64,000 nucleotides of DNA from Scatophagus argus. Taxonomy: Eukaryota; Chordata; Actinopteri; Scatophagidae. Under the pieces are notes generated by a model. It saw nothing but the letters and a program-made list of their open reading frames with translations. It ran no database searches and was not told the DNA's origin. The translations under genes and the position numbers were made by a program. Positions 35,734 through 48,190 of this stretch are shown one piece after another (position 1 is the stretch's first letter; every line of letters begins with the position of its first letter). Location: contig NC_058494.1 in the NCBI RefSeq assembly GCF_020382885.2, positions 13,906,001 to 13,970,000 on the forward strand, in the 5' to 3' direction.

Positions 35734-36651
35734 TTAAGTTGAATTAGATGAAATTTTTAGGATTCCAGCGGGGAAAGTGGACAGATGAGAGGCATGGTAG
35801 TCGGGTATCATTCCGTGCGGTGACCCAAGAGCCATGAACGACGAGTTTGGAGCCAGAGATGGGACAGCGGCGCAGCGTCCCGGGTCGAAATGTTCAAAAG
35901 TTAGACAAGAAGGAGAATTCTTAGTGAGAAGCGAGGAGAGCGCAGGTATGATGCTGCTCACAGGTGTGATGCTGGGACTAGTGTGGGAGCCTAAACGACA
36001 CCTTATGTCCAGGTTGTGGTACAAATCAGGAGCCTGGAGGAAAGAGCCCAGCCTGTGCGCTCCAAGCAGGGGAAAAGCGGGCACCAGGCTGCGCTCCTGC
36101 GCCCTGGACTCCTTCAGCGCTCCCACAAAGAAACGTTGCCTCTTGAAGCGTTTTCTCCGCCGAAGAAAACTCCCATTTTCAAACATATCGGCCGACATGG
36201 GATCCAGGGTCCAATAATTTCCTTTGCCAGGATTTCCAGGCTCCCGGGGCATCTTGACAAAGCAGTCATTCAAAGACAGGTTGTGACGAATTGAGTTTTG
36301 CCACGCAGGAAACTTCTCCCGATAATATGCGAAGCGCTGACTGATAAAGTCACATATCTCACTGAGGGTGAGTCTCTTTTTCGGGCTCTGGAGGATGGCC
36401 ATGGTGATTAGAGCGATGTACGAGTACGGAGGCTTCACCGAGGCGGTTCTCCTTCCTGGGACATCCTGTAGCCGGACAGCAAACTCTCCCTCCTCCTGGT
36501 CTCCGGGGGTGAAGGATGGCGCGCTTTGCCCGGTGTCGGCATTACTCTTACTAAACAATGAGAAATCTGAGTTCTCCACGTCTTCGCCAAAGTCTGCCTG
36601 GCTCTCCGCGCCGATGTCCGTCTTGCCCATGAGCTTGCTGTTCAAGGTCAT
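35734..36651 (-). CDS. FoxD-class forkhead transcription factor, intronless (foxd5/foxd7-like)
   Basis: A single 305-codon frame starts at CCATGACC, and MTL is the usual FoxD opening. The forkhead domain spans residues ~73-168: [23 protein letters not shown], recognition helix [15 protein letters not shown] (117-131), [14 protein letters not shown] and the basic wing [27 protein letters not shown] is characteristic of class D. Diverged positions ([31 protein letters not shown]) and the short C-terminus suggest a fast-evolving fish FoxD such as foxd5 or foxd7 rather than foxd1-3; I cannot settle which. FoxD proteins are nuclear DNA-binding regulators of neural plate, crest and mesoderm patterning. 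I see no clear FSIxxI Groucho-binding (eh1) motif in the tail. An acidic/Ser N-terminal region precedes the domain. A MITE begins 226 bp upstream of the ATG. Confidence 0.93.
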   Translation of the reverse strand: MTLNSKLMGKTDIGAESQADFGEDVENSDFSLFSKSNADTGQSAPSFTPGDQEEGEFAVRLQDVPGRRTASVKPPYSYIALITMAILQSPKKRLTLSEICDFISQRFAYYREKFPAWQNSIRHNLSLNDCFVKMPREPGNPGKGNYWTLDPMSADMFENGSFLRRRKRFKRQRFFVGALKESRAQERSLVPAFPLLGAHRLGSFLQAPDLYHNLDIRCRLGSHTSPSITPVSSIIPALSSLLTKNSPSCLTFEHFDPGRCAAVPSLAPNSSFMALGSPHGMIPDYHASHLSTFPAGILKISSNST

Positions 36652-36876
36652 GGTCCAGACTGTCCGGTGGCACGGCTGCCCCAGCAGGCGAGATTAGCGC
36701 CTGTCTAGGACAGAACAGACCCCCTTCTCCTCTTTCATTGACAAAAAAGTTGCGCATCTGACTGCATCTTTGACTTTTTAGCCTCCCACTCGAAACTTTC
36801 CCCTCCTCCTCTTCCTCCTCTTGCAAGCGGCCTGTCTTCATCAAAAGAACAACAGATACAAACCTGAAGCAACGAG

Positions 36877-37179
36877 CATTGGTGGAAAAAGTATGAAGAT
36901 CATACCTCACTGTAAAAATTTACGAAGTCCTTCATTCAAAATTCAACTTGACTAAAATTACAAAAGCTGCAGTCCGTTTGCAGTACAGTTATTGGATTAT
37001 TCATGCATGAACCTAGCTAGTTGATTGTGCATTTGGTCAACAAATTATTCATATTTCACAAGCTGATATGAAAAAAAAAAAATCTGGAAAGTAACTATAG
37101 CTGTCAAATAAATATAGTGGAATAAAAAGTATACCACAAAATACTTAAGTACAACACGTAAAGTTACTCGCCATCAGTG
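36877..37179. mobile_element. hAT-like MITE, copy 2, in the foxd 5' flank
   Basis: Starts CATTGGTGGAAAAAGTATG and ends AGTTACTCGCCATCAGTG, inverted termini of the same family as 3650-3988. Inside are AAAGTAACTATAGCTGTC and TAGTGGAATAAAAAGTA. No matching 8-bp target duplication remains. Confidence 0.7.
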
Positions 37180-38327
37180 TTAATTAAGATTTACAGTTGA
37201 TGTTTAAAAGACCACAGCAGGTGAGACCATTTTGGATTGAAATATGTTTCTATGCTTTACGGTCTTGGCTTGAACAAAGCTCATTTCCTTTGGTGTTCCT
37301 CATTGCTGGATGGTTTGGCACACGGTGAGAGAGGCAGCTTTCTCTCTCTCCCTTCTCTCACTCTTTCTTTAGCTGGCTGTTTCAAATAAGAGGAAGACGT
37401 AATCCATTTTGAAATAATAGCTGCACTGTATCAGTTCGTGTGAGGCCACCCACTTGGCAAATGGGCCCGTAGTGCCGGGTGGGCTGAGGAACTGTGGGAA
37501 GTCTCATTAATGAACAATTCTTCCTTGTACCTCTCTATGTAGTTTAATATGATATGTGTACCCTTCTGAAGCTATTATACTATTTTATAGGGATTTATAC
37601 CGAGTTCAGGCCTTATTACTATCTCAAAAGAACCAGGAAACAAATTGGACGGTTCGTACTGAAGTTAATACTGACCAAAACCACGTAAGCACACACAAAA
37701 ATCTATTTTTTTATTCTCATAGAAAACAGGAATGCTAAGAAAATCAGTGCACCAATCAAACCAGCAACATCCCAAATAAACAACCAGAAAAAACAAAACC
37801 AAACCACAATTAGAAACAAAGACAACAAATTAAATAGCGAAATGTAACTTTTGCGACTGAATGTCTATCCGCTAAATGTAGCAGACAGTCTCGCTGTGAA
37901 GGTCAAGAGAAGGAAATTGTTTTGCAGTTAATAACAGTGAACACAGCGCTGAGCTCAGGCTGCCATCTACTGCAGCCATCTGACACCATGGACCGTTATA
38001 CACGAGCAACACTGAGGTTATTTAAATGAAAAATGTCACCAGTTGTGACTAAACTTTCTACTAAATGTGTTTAATTCCTATAGTAGCCCTTCAATGTACC
38101 ATTAATTTACACAACTGAGCTCTGCTGCAGACTGTGCTTCATCAGTATAGTTTCGTGTTAATGGAGGAAAACAAATCCATCAACTGTATAAGTTGATACA
38201 TGCTACATAATGCTTAACAGGTAGCACAAATGGGATCAGTGCAGTGAAGAATGAAGTACAATTTTTGAGACATTGTCTTCCAAGTATTTTTTTTAAGAGT
38301 TTCACAAGTTTTTTAAACTGTTTATAC
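37180..38327. other. foxd upstream / zglp1 downstream intergenic stretch
   Basis: No gene. A CTCF-like motif is at 37960-37976. TCATTAATGAACAATTC at ~37503-37519 holds adjacent homeodomain- and SOX-like cores, which may be a regulatory element of foxd but are weak evidence. Confidence 0.45.
37960..37976 (-). promoter_or_regulatory. CTCF-like motif
   Basis: The minus strand reads GCAGTAGATGGCAGC, a near-exact CTCF core, located between the foxd and zglp1 genes. Confidence 0.4.
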
Positions 38328-38333
38328 TTTATT
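38328..38333 (-). terminator. AATAAA polyadenylation signal of zglp1
   Basis: TTTATT on the + strand, about 235 bp past the zglp1 stop. Confidence 0.5.
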
Positions 38334-38565
38334 TTTCCCCTGGCATACGACAGCATCAAGGAAGATGTGCTGCTGCCTGAGGAACAACACTGCAGCAGTA
38401 AAACTAAATTTAATACTCTGAGTCAAGCAAGATGTAAAAAGCTGGTGTGTAGAGGACTCAGAACTACAGGAGCAGGGAGTGTCGTGTTGAACTGTCGTGT
38501 GCAAGTGTGTGCGTGAAGAGCTTTGTTACATGTGGACATAAAAACCTTTGCTCTGTCTATGTTCT

Positions 38566-41500
38566 CTAGGTGGTATGTTTTCGCTGAGCTGAGGTCAGCC
38601 TCACAAAGTTTCCACACTTGAGGCAGCTTGAGTTGGAGTTACCCTCTTTTCTGGGGATATGCCAGCAGTTGACACAGCGCACTCGGTACTTCTTATACCT
38701 TCAAAGTCAAGACAGAAAAATAATGAAAAGGTGATTGAACTCCTTTCATTATAATGTTTATGTGTTATGATGAATGCCGTTTTTATCCAGTCCGCGGAAA
38801 TTGTTGCCATTTATCTACAACGTGTATATTTGAAATGTCCCATTTGTAGAGCAAATTGGTGTTTATTTCTGCAGGTAGAGATTATGACAGAGAAAACATT
38901 ACACGGTCAACACATTAACATCAAGTGCTTCAAACAGTCATCCTCAGATTAACTGCTGCAAAGGTGCAGCATGTATTTCCTGTAAGCACTAACACTTGTG
39001 TAACGTGTACTGAGACTGTACACTGCAACTACACATAATAAACAGTAGTAGTAAGTTTCTTTTGAAAGTGTGAAGAAGTTAATTAAATCTGACTTTTCAC
39101 TAATGAAAACCATTGATGACAATGTGCCAGTAGCAGGCTGTGGTGCTTTAAATGTATTATTTTGGCTTGTGTGGCATTCTGTAGTTGGTAATTTCATAGA
39201 GTTGTTTCTTATATACAGAAGTGTTGTTTCTGCCAATTATTTAGAGGCAAAATAAACGTAATAAACTAAATGACAGGAATATCATTTGGATAAAATTATA
39301 CACAGTCTAATGCGATTACATTTTCATATATCACAGGTATTACATTTTGGAACTATTTTGCCACTACTTTCAGGACAAAACATTGTCCAGCCAATATTGG
39401 AAATAAAAATGACTGCTTAAAAGATTAAAATTCCATTAAATTCAAATGTGGCCTTTGCATACCTCATGCCCTTTGTGTATGAGTTTTGGAAATGTTCAAC
39501 AGCCAGCAGTGGTAATGAGAGCTACCTTATTCCACAAGCATTGCAGAGTGGGGTCCCGTCCTCTGCATCCCGCCACATGGGGGTCTTCCTGGTGCAGCAT
39601 GATGCACACACTTTACCTTCTTGTCAAATGGAAAAAGAAACACGTTACAGCCACTTTAACATAAACGTACATAAAAACTTTGTTCTTCTTTTTCTTCCTG
39701 TCTCAAACAAGGGCATATATACGATACAATCACAAATATTTACTGGTAATTAATGCCACATTTCAGCAATAAGATTAACACTATAGTGTGACATGGAAGG
39801 AAATTATACAAACAATATCATCTACTGGGTGAAAGAGAATATTTTGTATTTGTAACTGTATACTGTAACATCTATGCTGCATTTTTCTGTTAATCACCGA
39901 CATAACTAAGGCTGTAGTAAGGCTGTTTATCTACATGGTGATAGGAGTCTTGGCTGTCAGGCCTCTGAATGTTGCAACTAGAAACTTGTTTGTGTTCCCT
40001 TCTGACTACAGGAGAAGTGTATGTAAATTTCCAAATGGTGAAGGTTTGTTGTTTTTTTGTTTGTTTGTTTTTTAATTCTTATGGCTGCAATGAAATAACT
40101 TGACAAATTTCGATTCTGCTGCCACTGGAAATACACTGACTCAAACACGGGCTGTACAGCTGAGAGTAAAACCAACATGGAGAAATTTATATTCCATTTC
40201 TTGGTCTTGAGAGAACTTGTTGATACACATTATGGTCATAGGATGTTTACACATCAGCTTCTGTAAATACTTGTCAAATGTACACCACCTGTCCTGAGAA
40301 CGAAATGCTGTGAAGTCACATTTTTTGATGTGGTGGCGAACTCTAGTGGAGAAAACTAATATTTCAAGCAAATACATACCAACACTTTGATGCATTCATT
40401 CAACTTTCAACTGAGCATTCAACTCATGTATCTGAACCTCCTTAAAATACTACAATTAGTCAGTAAATATGGATTTTGTCATTTATTTTCTCTTTTGGGT
40501 TTTTTCCCCCTCTTATTTCAGTCATTACACAAACTTGTCATTTCAGGCTCTATACTAAATACACACACACACACGGCCGTGGCAATACATTTTAAATTAC
40601 AAGCGCTGTAAACTGACATCAGTGTCACTGAACAGTGCAGGTACTTGAGTGTTACTCACTGAAAACACTGGTCGTCGAGTCGCTGTCCTCATCTGAGCTG
40701 CTAGTTTTAATGGATTTCTGGGATGCCCGTGTCCTCAGCCTCGGTTTTCTTACAATCTTGCAGAGCTCCTTGCTGTGATGAGTACAGCAGACATCAATAA
40801 TGTGTGTAAATTTAACTTACTTAATAAATGCCAAAATGTAATGGATCTGTCACTACCTGTACTTTGAAGTTATGAGGAGCCGACACTGCTCCCTACTGTC
40901 GTCCAGCTCTGTGTCCATCCTGAACGTAACTCCTTGGAATTCTGGGTCTTGGATATCAGCACTGCGGCTGGGATGAGGTTGTTTTCTAGGTGTCTTGGTT
41001 CTCCACTGCTGGGTAGATAGAGGAACTGTTTCCTCTGTTTTCACTGGCCTTGGTTCTGGTTTTGATGGAGCAGAAGGTGTGGGGTTTGTTTCTCCATTAC
41101 AGCTGGAGCCTTTTAGTTGTGCGACAGGATGGAGTTTTTCCACTGTGGCAGCAAGTGCACATTCTAGTTGAGATGTGGTGATTTTGTGATCTTGTTTTGG
41201 GGGTGAGTGACACTTCTCTGTAAAGCTAAATGAGCGTGACGCTGATTGTGGAGAAGACACAGTGTCACACTTGGCCTCTGTACTCAAAGCAAGGTTTGCA
41301 TTGTGGTCTAATGCTAATACAGGTGTTGTCAGATATATGCTTGCATCTACACTGGAATTAAAAGTCAGCTGGGTAGCGTGCGATGCATTACTGATGTGTG
41401 TTTTCTGTGACGAAACATTTTGAGAGCAAGGTACATTCAGAATATCCTGTTCGCGAGAGAAACAACACTTCTTAAGCTCCTGGTTCCACTTAAATTGTCT

Positions 41501-42307
41501 GTTATCAGTGAAGTTGTCGTCCCTTTTATCTCTGTGGGGAGGCTGATAAGATGCCGTTGCATTTTCCTCCTCCAGTTCTGGTCTGACAGTGTCTGTTTTT
41601 TCAGCAGTCTTTAACTGAACAGAGTTTTTCACACAGCACTTCGCTTTATAACTACTGGCTCCTCTACTACAGACTCTCACATCTTCCACAGCACTGACAG
41701 AGGCTGGGATTTCTTTTTTCTCACAGATGAGGACAGACTGCATAAAAGCATCAGCACTTATGCAGTCACCTCTAACTCTCTGATTTGTTACACTTGCTGT
41801 TGCAGCCAATGCTCTGTCTATTGAATGGCCTAATGTTGTAGCAGATAACATTAAACTTGGGTCTGACTTCTCTGCATCACTGTGGTGCAGGAGCTTCTCA
41901 CACTGCAGGTTGATCAGGCTCAGTACTTTCCAGGGGCTGTTGCATTTGGAATGAGACTCAACCAAAGTTGTGACCTTGCTGTGACTTTCCTCCTTCATTT
42001 TTTTCATCTGATTGTGAGGCACCATATGAGACAAACTGTGTTGGTAGGAACTATTTGAGATTTGAAATGAATGTGAATCCTCTTCCTCTTCATTAACTAT
42101 CAAAGAACTTTGCCTGTAAGTGTCATTTAGCCACGTGGAGGGTGAATTTGTGTCAGGGAAACTTTTGTGGATGGGAGAAGCTAGCTTGGAAACTTCTTGG
42201 AAAAGGTAAAAGAGCGCTGAGTGCTGAGTGCCATGGGATGCATCATGTCCCACTGTGCTCTGGTTTCCCTGGATAAAGGCAGCTTCTGTCTTTGGTCCTG
42301 TGCTCAT
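38566..42307 (-). CDS. zglp1: GATA-type zinc finger protein 1, four coding exons
   Basis: Coding exons on the minus strand are 42307-40857, 40772-40660, 39619-39526 and 38698-38566; the phases join exactly to 596 aa. One GATA-type finger is split across exons 3 and 4: C526-x2-C529-x17-C547-x2-C550, with the signatures TPMWRDAEDGTPLCNACGIR and YKKYRVRC. A second Cys4 set (RCVNC...SCLKCG, CX2C-X13-CX2C) follows and is also found in mammalian ZGLP1. The ~480-residue first exon is Ser/Thr/His-rich and disordered-looking, making the protein about twice the mammalian length (~270 aa). In mammals ZGLP1 (GLP-1) is a nuclear regulator needed for germ-cell development and the oogenic programme. The ATG at 42307 is 13 nt inside an exon whose acceptor (GCAG) is at 42321. 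Exon 3 has a tandem NAGNAG acceptor. fdx2 lies directly upstream on the same strand, as in human. Confidence 0.93.
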
Positions 42308-42320
42308 ATTTGGCCAGAGT
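42308..42320 (-). other. 5' UTR part of the first zglp1 coding exon
   Basis: TTTATGATGCAG|ACTCTGGCC on the minus strand places a splice acceptor at 42322-42321. At least one untranslated exon must therefore lie upstream (>42322). Confidence 0.5.
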
Positions 42321-42469
42321 CTGCATCATAAATACAAACAAACAGCTTTGAGATCATTAGTTCCCAACCTGGGGGGGTTATGGCCCCCTCAGGGGGGCAA
42401 TACATTTCAAAGACTGCATTCTTTCACCTCTGCAATATTCTGACATTCTGAGTCAGAAAAATTAGTCAT

Positions 42470-43260
42470 GCATTTATTACTTCCAGGCTGGATTATCATA
42501 ACTCCCTTTTATCAGGTTGCCCCAGTAAGTCTCTAAAGACTCTTCAGCTAATCCAGAATGCTCCTGCACAATTACTCACAAAAAACAGCATTAGAGATCA
42601 TATTTCTCCCATACTGGCTTCTCTACATTGGCTGCCTGTGAAATCCAGAATAGAGTTTAGAATTCTTCTCCTCACATATAAAGCCCTGAGTGGCCAGGCA
42701 CCATCATTTCAAGAATTTCCCTCCAGGGATTAATAAAGGAATTCTGATTCTGATTCTGATTCTGATCATATTTTAAAAGGTTGATAGTACCCTATTATCC
42801 CACCAGATAATGAAATGCTTCACAATCCCAAGATGTAGGGTTACTTGTGGTTCCTAGAGTCTTCAAAAGTAGATCGGGAACCAGAGCTTTTAGTTACCAA
42901 GCTCCTCTACTGTGGAACCATCTTCTGATTTCGGTCTGGGAGGCGGACACCTTCTCTTTGTTTAAGAGCAGACTTAAAACGTTCCTTTTTGATAAAGCTT
43001 ATACTTAGGGCTGGCGCCTAGTTATGCTGCTATAGGCTTAGACTGCTGGGGGATCTTCCACGAGGCACCGAGCTCCCTCTTCCTCTCACTCTCCTTCTGC
43101 ACACATTTATGTCCCATTAATGCATATCACTAACTCATCTTCTTCCCTGGAGTCCCCCACTGTGATTCCTACTGTTTAGTCGTAATGTAAAGACCAGCTC
43201 CATATTAATGTGTATGTATTTAGTATGTGGTGTGAAGGTTAGGTGTCCCAATACTTTCTC
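42470..43260 (+). mobile_element. L2-type LINE, 5'-truncated C-terminal reverse-transcriptase fragment
   Basis: The + strand reads LDYHNSLLSGCP, LQLIQNAPAQLLT, RDHISPILASLHWLPV and ILLLTYKALSGQAPS, the standard end of an L2/Maui-like ORF2. After an interruption at 42713-42768 it resumes with VVPRVFKS..., WNHL and LKTFLFDKA. The frame is disrupted, so the element is dead. It separates the zglp1 promoter side from the fdx2 3' end. Confidence 0.8.
42713..42768 (+). mobile_element. Short LINE-tail insertion nested in the L2 fragment
   Basis: AATTTCCCTCCAGGGATTAA then TAAAGGAATTCTGA and four TTCTGA units (to 42766) interrupt the L2 coding homology. The minus strand at 43921-43966 carries the same tail. 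Confidence 0.65.
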
Positions 43261-45116
43261 TATAGTGTATACGCATATATGAAGGAGCTAAAAGGGCTTC
43301 TAAAGCTCAGCAGGTTTCCAACACGGGCACAAAAGGAATATAACATAATTTTATAAATTAACATAAATTAAAACACAGTGACAGCAGACAGGCTAATACT
43401 CTTGTCTTGTTTCCAAATTGTGGACAACAGTTAAAGTAGTGTTAGCCTGAAGACATTACCAAGTTTGAGATGGTTTTCTTTTTAAAATACGCCCACATTA
43501 TCATAATCAATAAGAATTAGCCACGTTATTAACAAACCTAATAGGTCCGAGCTGTCATTTTCCTTTTTAAACAGACATGACATGAAGCCGCCGGATGTAG
43601 TTTATTAAGACTCACCGGAAGAAATGTAACAAAACGTCGAACGCTCAGTGCAGTTTAAATGTCTTCTAGAACACAAATGTAGTACTTTCGTCCTAGAATT
43701 AAGATTTTCGCGGTTGTTTGAGTTCGACAGTCGCGAGCGCAAAAGCTGCGCGCGCTCATAGACATCAAAGGGCCTACAGAAAATCAGTGAAATTGTCACG
43801 GAAAATGTGTATTTGTCCACCTTCCCTTTCTCATGTTTATATAACTATGCTGTGTCTTCACTGACTTTACTAAATGGTCTGATCACTCTGATAAAACTGA
43901 TCAATAAGAATTAATAAGGATTCAGAATCAGAATTCCTTTATTTATCCCCGAAGGGAAATTCTTTAAACTATTAAACTGATGGCCAGTTTAATAGTAGCT
44001 TAGGTAAGTGCATCTTTTTAAGCAACTGGCCTGACTTAATATTTTAACTCCATGAAGCCTACAGTTTGCTTCTTTATAATTTTGTGGATCTGCCAGAGCT
44101 GGCTACAGGCAGCCTGTAGGCTAACGGCATGTTCTGATCCATTAACTGTGTAGCGACACTCTAGCAAGTTCCCTGTGTTTCCTAGGCCATATTTGCTTCA
44201 TTTTTGGCCTCTATGGTCAGCCGCGACTATCTTTTGGGCCTGAAGAGAAGAACAACAACAACAACAACAGCAACAACAAGAGTGCTCCGAGTCAAATTCA
44301 CAGTGTGCAGTCTACTCAGTTAACCTGCCATCGCTGTTCTCTAGTCTACTGTTGATGCTCACCTCAGATCTCCAAAACGATCATCAACTAACTGATGAAG
44401 TGTGCCACCTCACTGGGAACTCGTACTGATGGAGCTCGTTGCTATGACCGGGTCGTGTTTTGGAACAGCAGGAATTGCGCGGGTGTTCTCGGTTTGCTTG
44501 ATTACACCAGCTGGGGAGTAAAACTGCTTCCCACACAGGGTCTCGGTTTCACTTGGTAGCTGCTGCAAAGCGCTTTTTTGCGACAACACAAACGCGTGTT
44601 TAGACATTTCCTGGGCAAAGGAGGCTATTTCACTGTCAATGGCTGTCTGCTAATCACGCAATGGACAAGTTTGTTGAAGTTTGGATAAAAACAATGGTTC
44701 ATGTTAGCGAGTTTCACCCCTTTGAGTCATTGTAGCAAGTGTTTAAGGTTGTTATGAATGACAAGTGTTCAAAAACAACTTTTTTAAAACTGATTTTATT
44801 GCACAACTTTAAATACTTATAACTTTTAAGACGTAACATACACAGTTCACTTATATTTGTGCGTAAGTTGGACAAGTACAGTAGACTTAAGTAAAGGGAT
44901 GTAGCAAACCCATTTCATGGTAAGCTGAAGTCCACCAGCATCAGTACGGTCTCCACCTCCATCCAGCTCTGGATGGAGCTCAAAGCACACCTGAATCACA
45001 TCACCTGAGAGGAAGCACTTTACAATGCATTCCCCATCTCACACATGAGAAACAATTCAGCCAAATGTGTTGAATTGAAATGTTTTTGATAAATAAAACA
45101 AAAGTCTAAATGCTGG
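43261..45116. other. Intergenic stretch between zglp1 5' end and fdx2 3' end
   Basis: Holds a LINE tail (43921-43966), an (AAC)n tract at ~44252-44278, and a GC-richer patch at ~43600-43760 (CCGCCGG, TCGCGAGCGC, GCGCGCGC) that could be the zglp1 first exon/promoter. No additional coding gene was recognised. Confidence 0.4.
43921..43966 (-). mobile_element. LINE 3' tail, (TTCTGA)n type
   Basis: The minus strand reads AGAATTTCCCTTCGGGGATAAATAAAGGAATTCTGATTCTGAA: hairpin, AATAAA, then a TTCTGA repeat, the same design as 42713-42768. Confidence 0.65.
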
Positions 45117-45122
45117 TTTATT
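45117..45122 (-). terminator. AATAAA polyadenylation signal, probable fdx2 end
   Basis: AATAAA on the minus strand about 730 bp past the fdx2 stop; an alternative lies at 44800-44795. Confidence 0.35.
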
Positions 45123-45848
45123 ATATTTAAGAGCCCACTGTTTCAGGTAAACTTTGTCTTTCAAACACTCATCATTATATGGCTTGCTTTTCAGTGTCTG
45201 GCTTTTGAGGTTCGCAACTCTGTGCTAACTATTATCAATGGATACTTACTGATAAGCCATCACAACACCTACAAATGAACTTGGTACATGAATGAAAGTA
45301 GACGCTATGCATACAATATCTGACAAGTGACTCAGGGTAGCAATGACGGACTTGATTTCAGAAAACCATCTTGTGATACTTGTGCGTATACTTGTGCGTA
45401 TATGAGCTGTAACAAGGAATGTTCTATTTAGTCACACAAAGATGAAACCTGCTCTGCAATATGTAAAACAAATGTGAAATGTTTTTTTTCAATTATCAGG
45501 TGTTTTAGAAAAGAACAGTTTGTGAGATTCACTGGTGCCATAATGCTGGCCTGAGAACGCTTCACAAAAACAAATGCATTGTCAAATTAAACCATCACAG
45601 TCTGGAAGCAACCATTAATTTCACCTTCACTGAAATGGTGTCTGACTCTGCATGTTCTCATCTGCAGGTCCGTCCTGTCGATGGCCAACTGTGGAATTTG
45701 TCAGTCTACGAGACATCTTGGGAGTTGCTACGGACTTTGCTATCCTAGCCGTGCATCTCTTCACGGTCGCACTACCCTCTCTCAACGGGCAGTGTAGAGA
45801 CACCCTCTCATTTCCGTCAGTCTCCCTCTTCATTGCATGCACATCGTC

Positions 45849-47639
<1,791 letters not shown>

Positions 47640-47726
47640 GATTCTGTTTTTGTCACATGGGCGAAAGTGGCCAATAGGAAAAGAGCGTTGGCCGGGTGAC
47701 GTCTCTGCTGTAACGTAAAGTTCTGA

Positions 47727-47742
47727 CAACAGAGGGCGCTCC
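47727..47742 (+). promoter_or_regulatory. CTCF-like motif at the fdx2 promoter
   Basis: ACAACAGAGGGCGCTC fits the CTCF core with one mismatch. It lies about 90 bp upstream of the fdx2 ATG. Confidence 0.4.
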
Positions 47743-48087
47743 TGCTTTACACACTGCACAGAGTTCACAACATAAGAATGATAAGGACTGATAACATAGC
47801 ATGATAACATAATCGAACTGTAGTAGACTGGCAATATTTAGATATAAATTTACATTCAGATATTGATTGTTTACTTAAGTTTAAATAAACAACAAAATGT
47901 ACTACGGATTATGCAGAATGACTCCTGCCAGTGTAGCTGTAAATAAGTATGTAATTGGATCATTAATGTTTAACATGTGATCAGTGCTTTAATGTTATGA
48001 TGTAGTTGGTCATGATGTTCTCCAGGGTTCATGTTTTACTTTACTTTACTACATATATATATATAATTCACTTATACATATATAAGT

Positions 48088-48190
48088 GAATTTCCCCACT
48101 GTGGGATCAATAAAGTTCATCTCATCTTATCTTATCTTATCTTATCTTATCTTATCTTATCTTATCTTATCTTATCTTATCTTATCTTAT
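48088..48190 (+). mobile_element. LINE 3' tail with long (CTTAT)n array
   Basis: GAATTTCCCCACTGTGGGA (hairpin), TCAATAAAGTTCATC, then about 13 CTTAT units. Immediately before it, 48065-48092 forms a second hairpin with 12-bp perfect arms (AATTCACTTATA) and a 4-base loop. Confidence 0.75.

Noticed and set aside
35834-36697. Plus-strand frames of 92-127 codons
   Set aside because: Antisense to the foxd coding sequence; no domain in these frames.
42470-42720. A separate host gene with LQLIQN / HWLPV motifs
   Set aside because: These are hallmarks of the end of an L2-type LINE ORF2, and the frame is broken.
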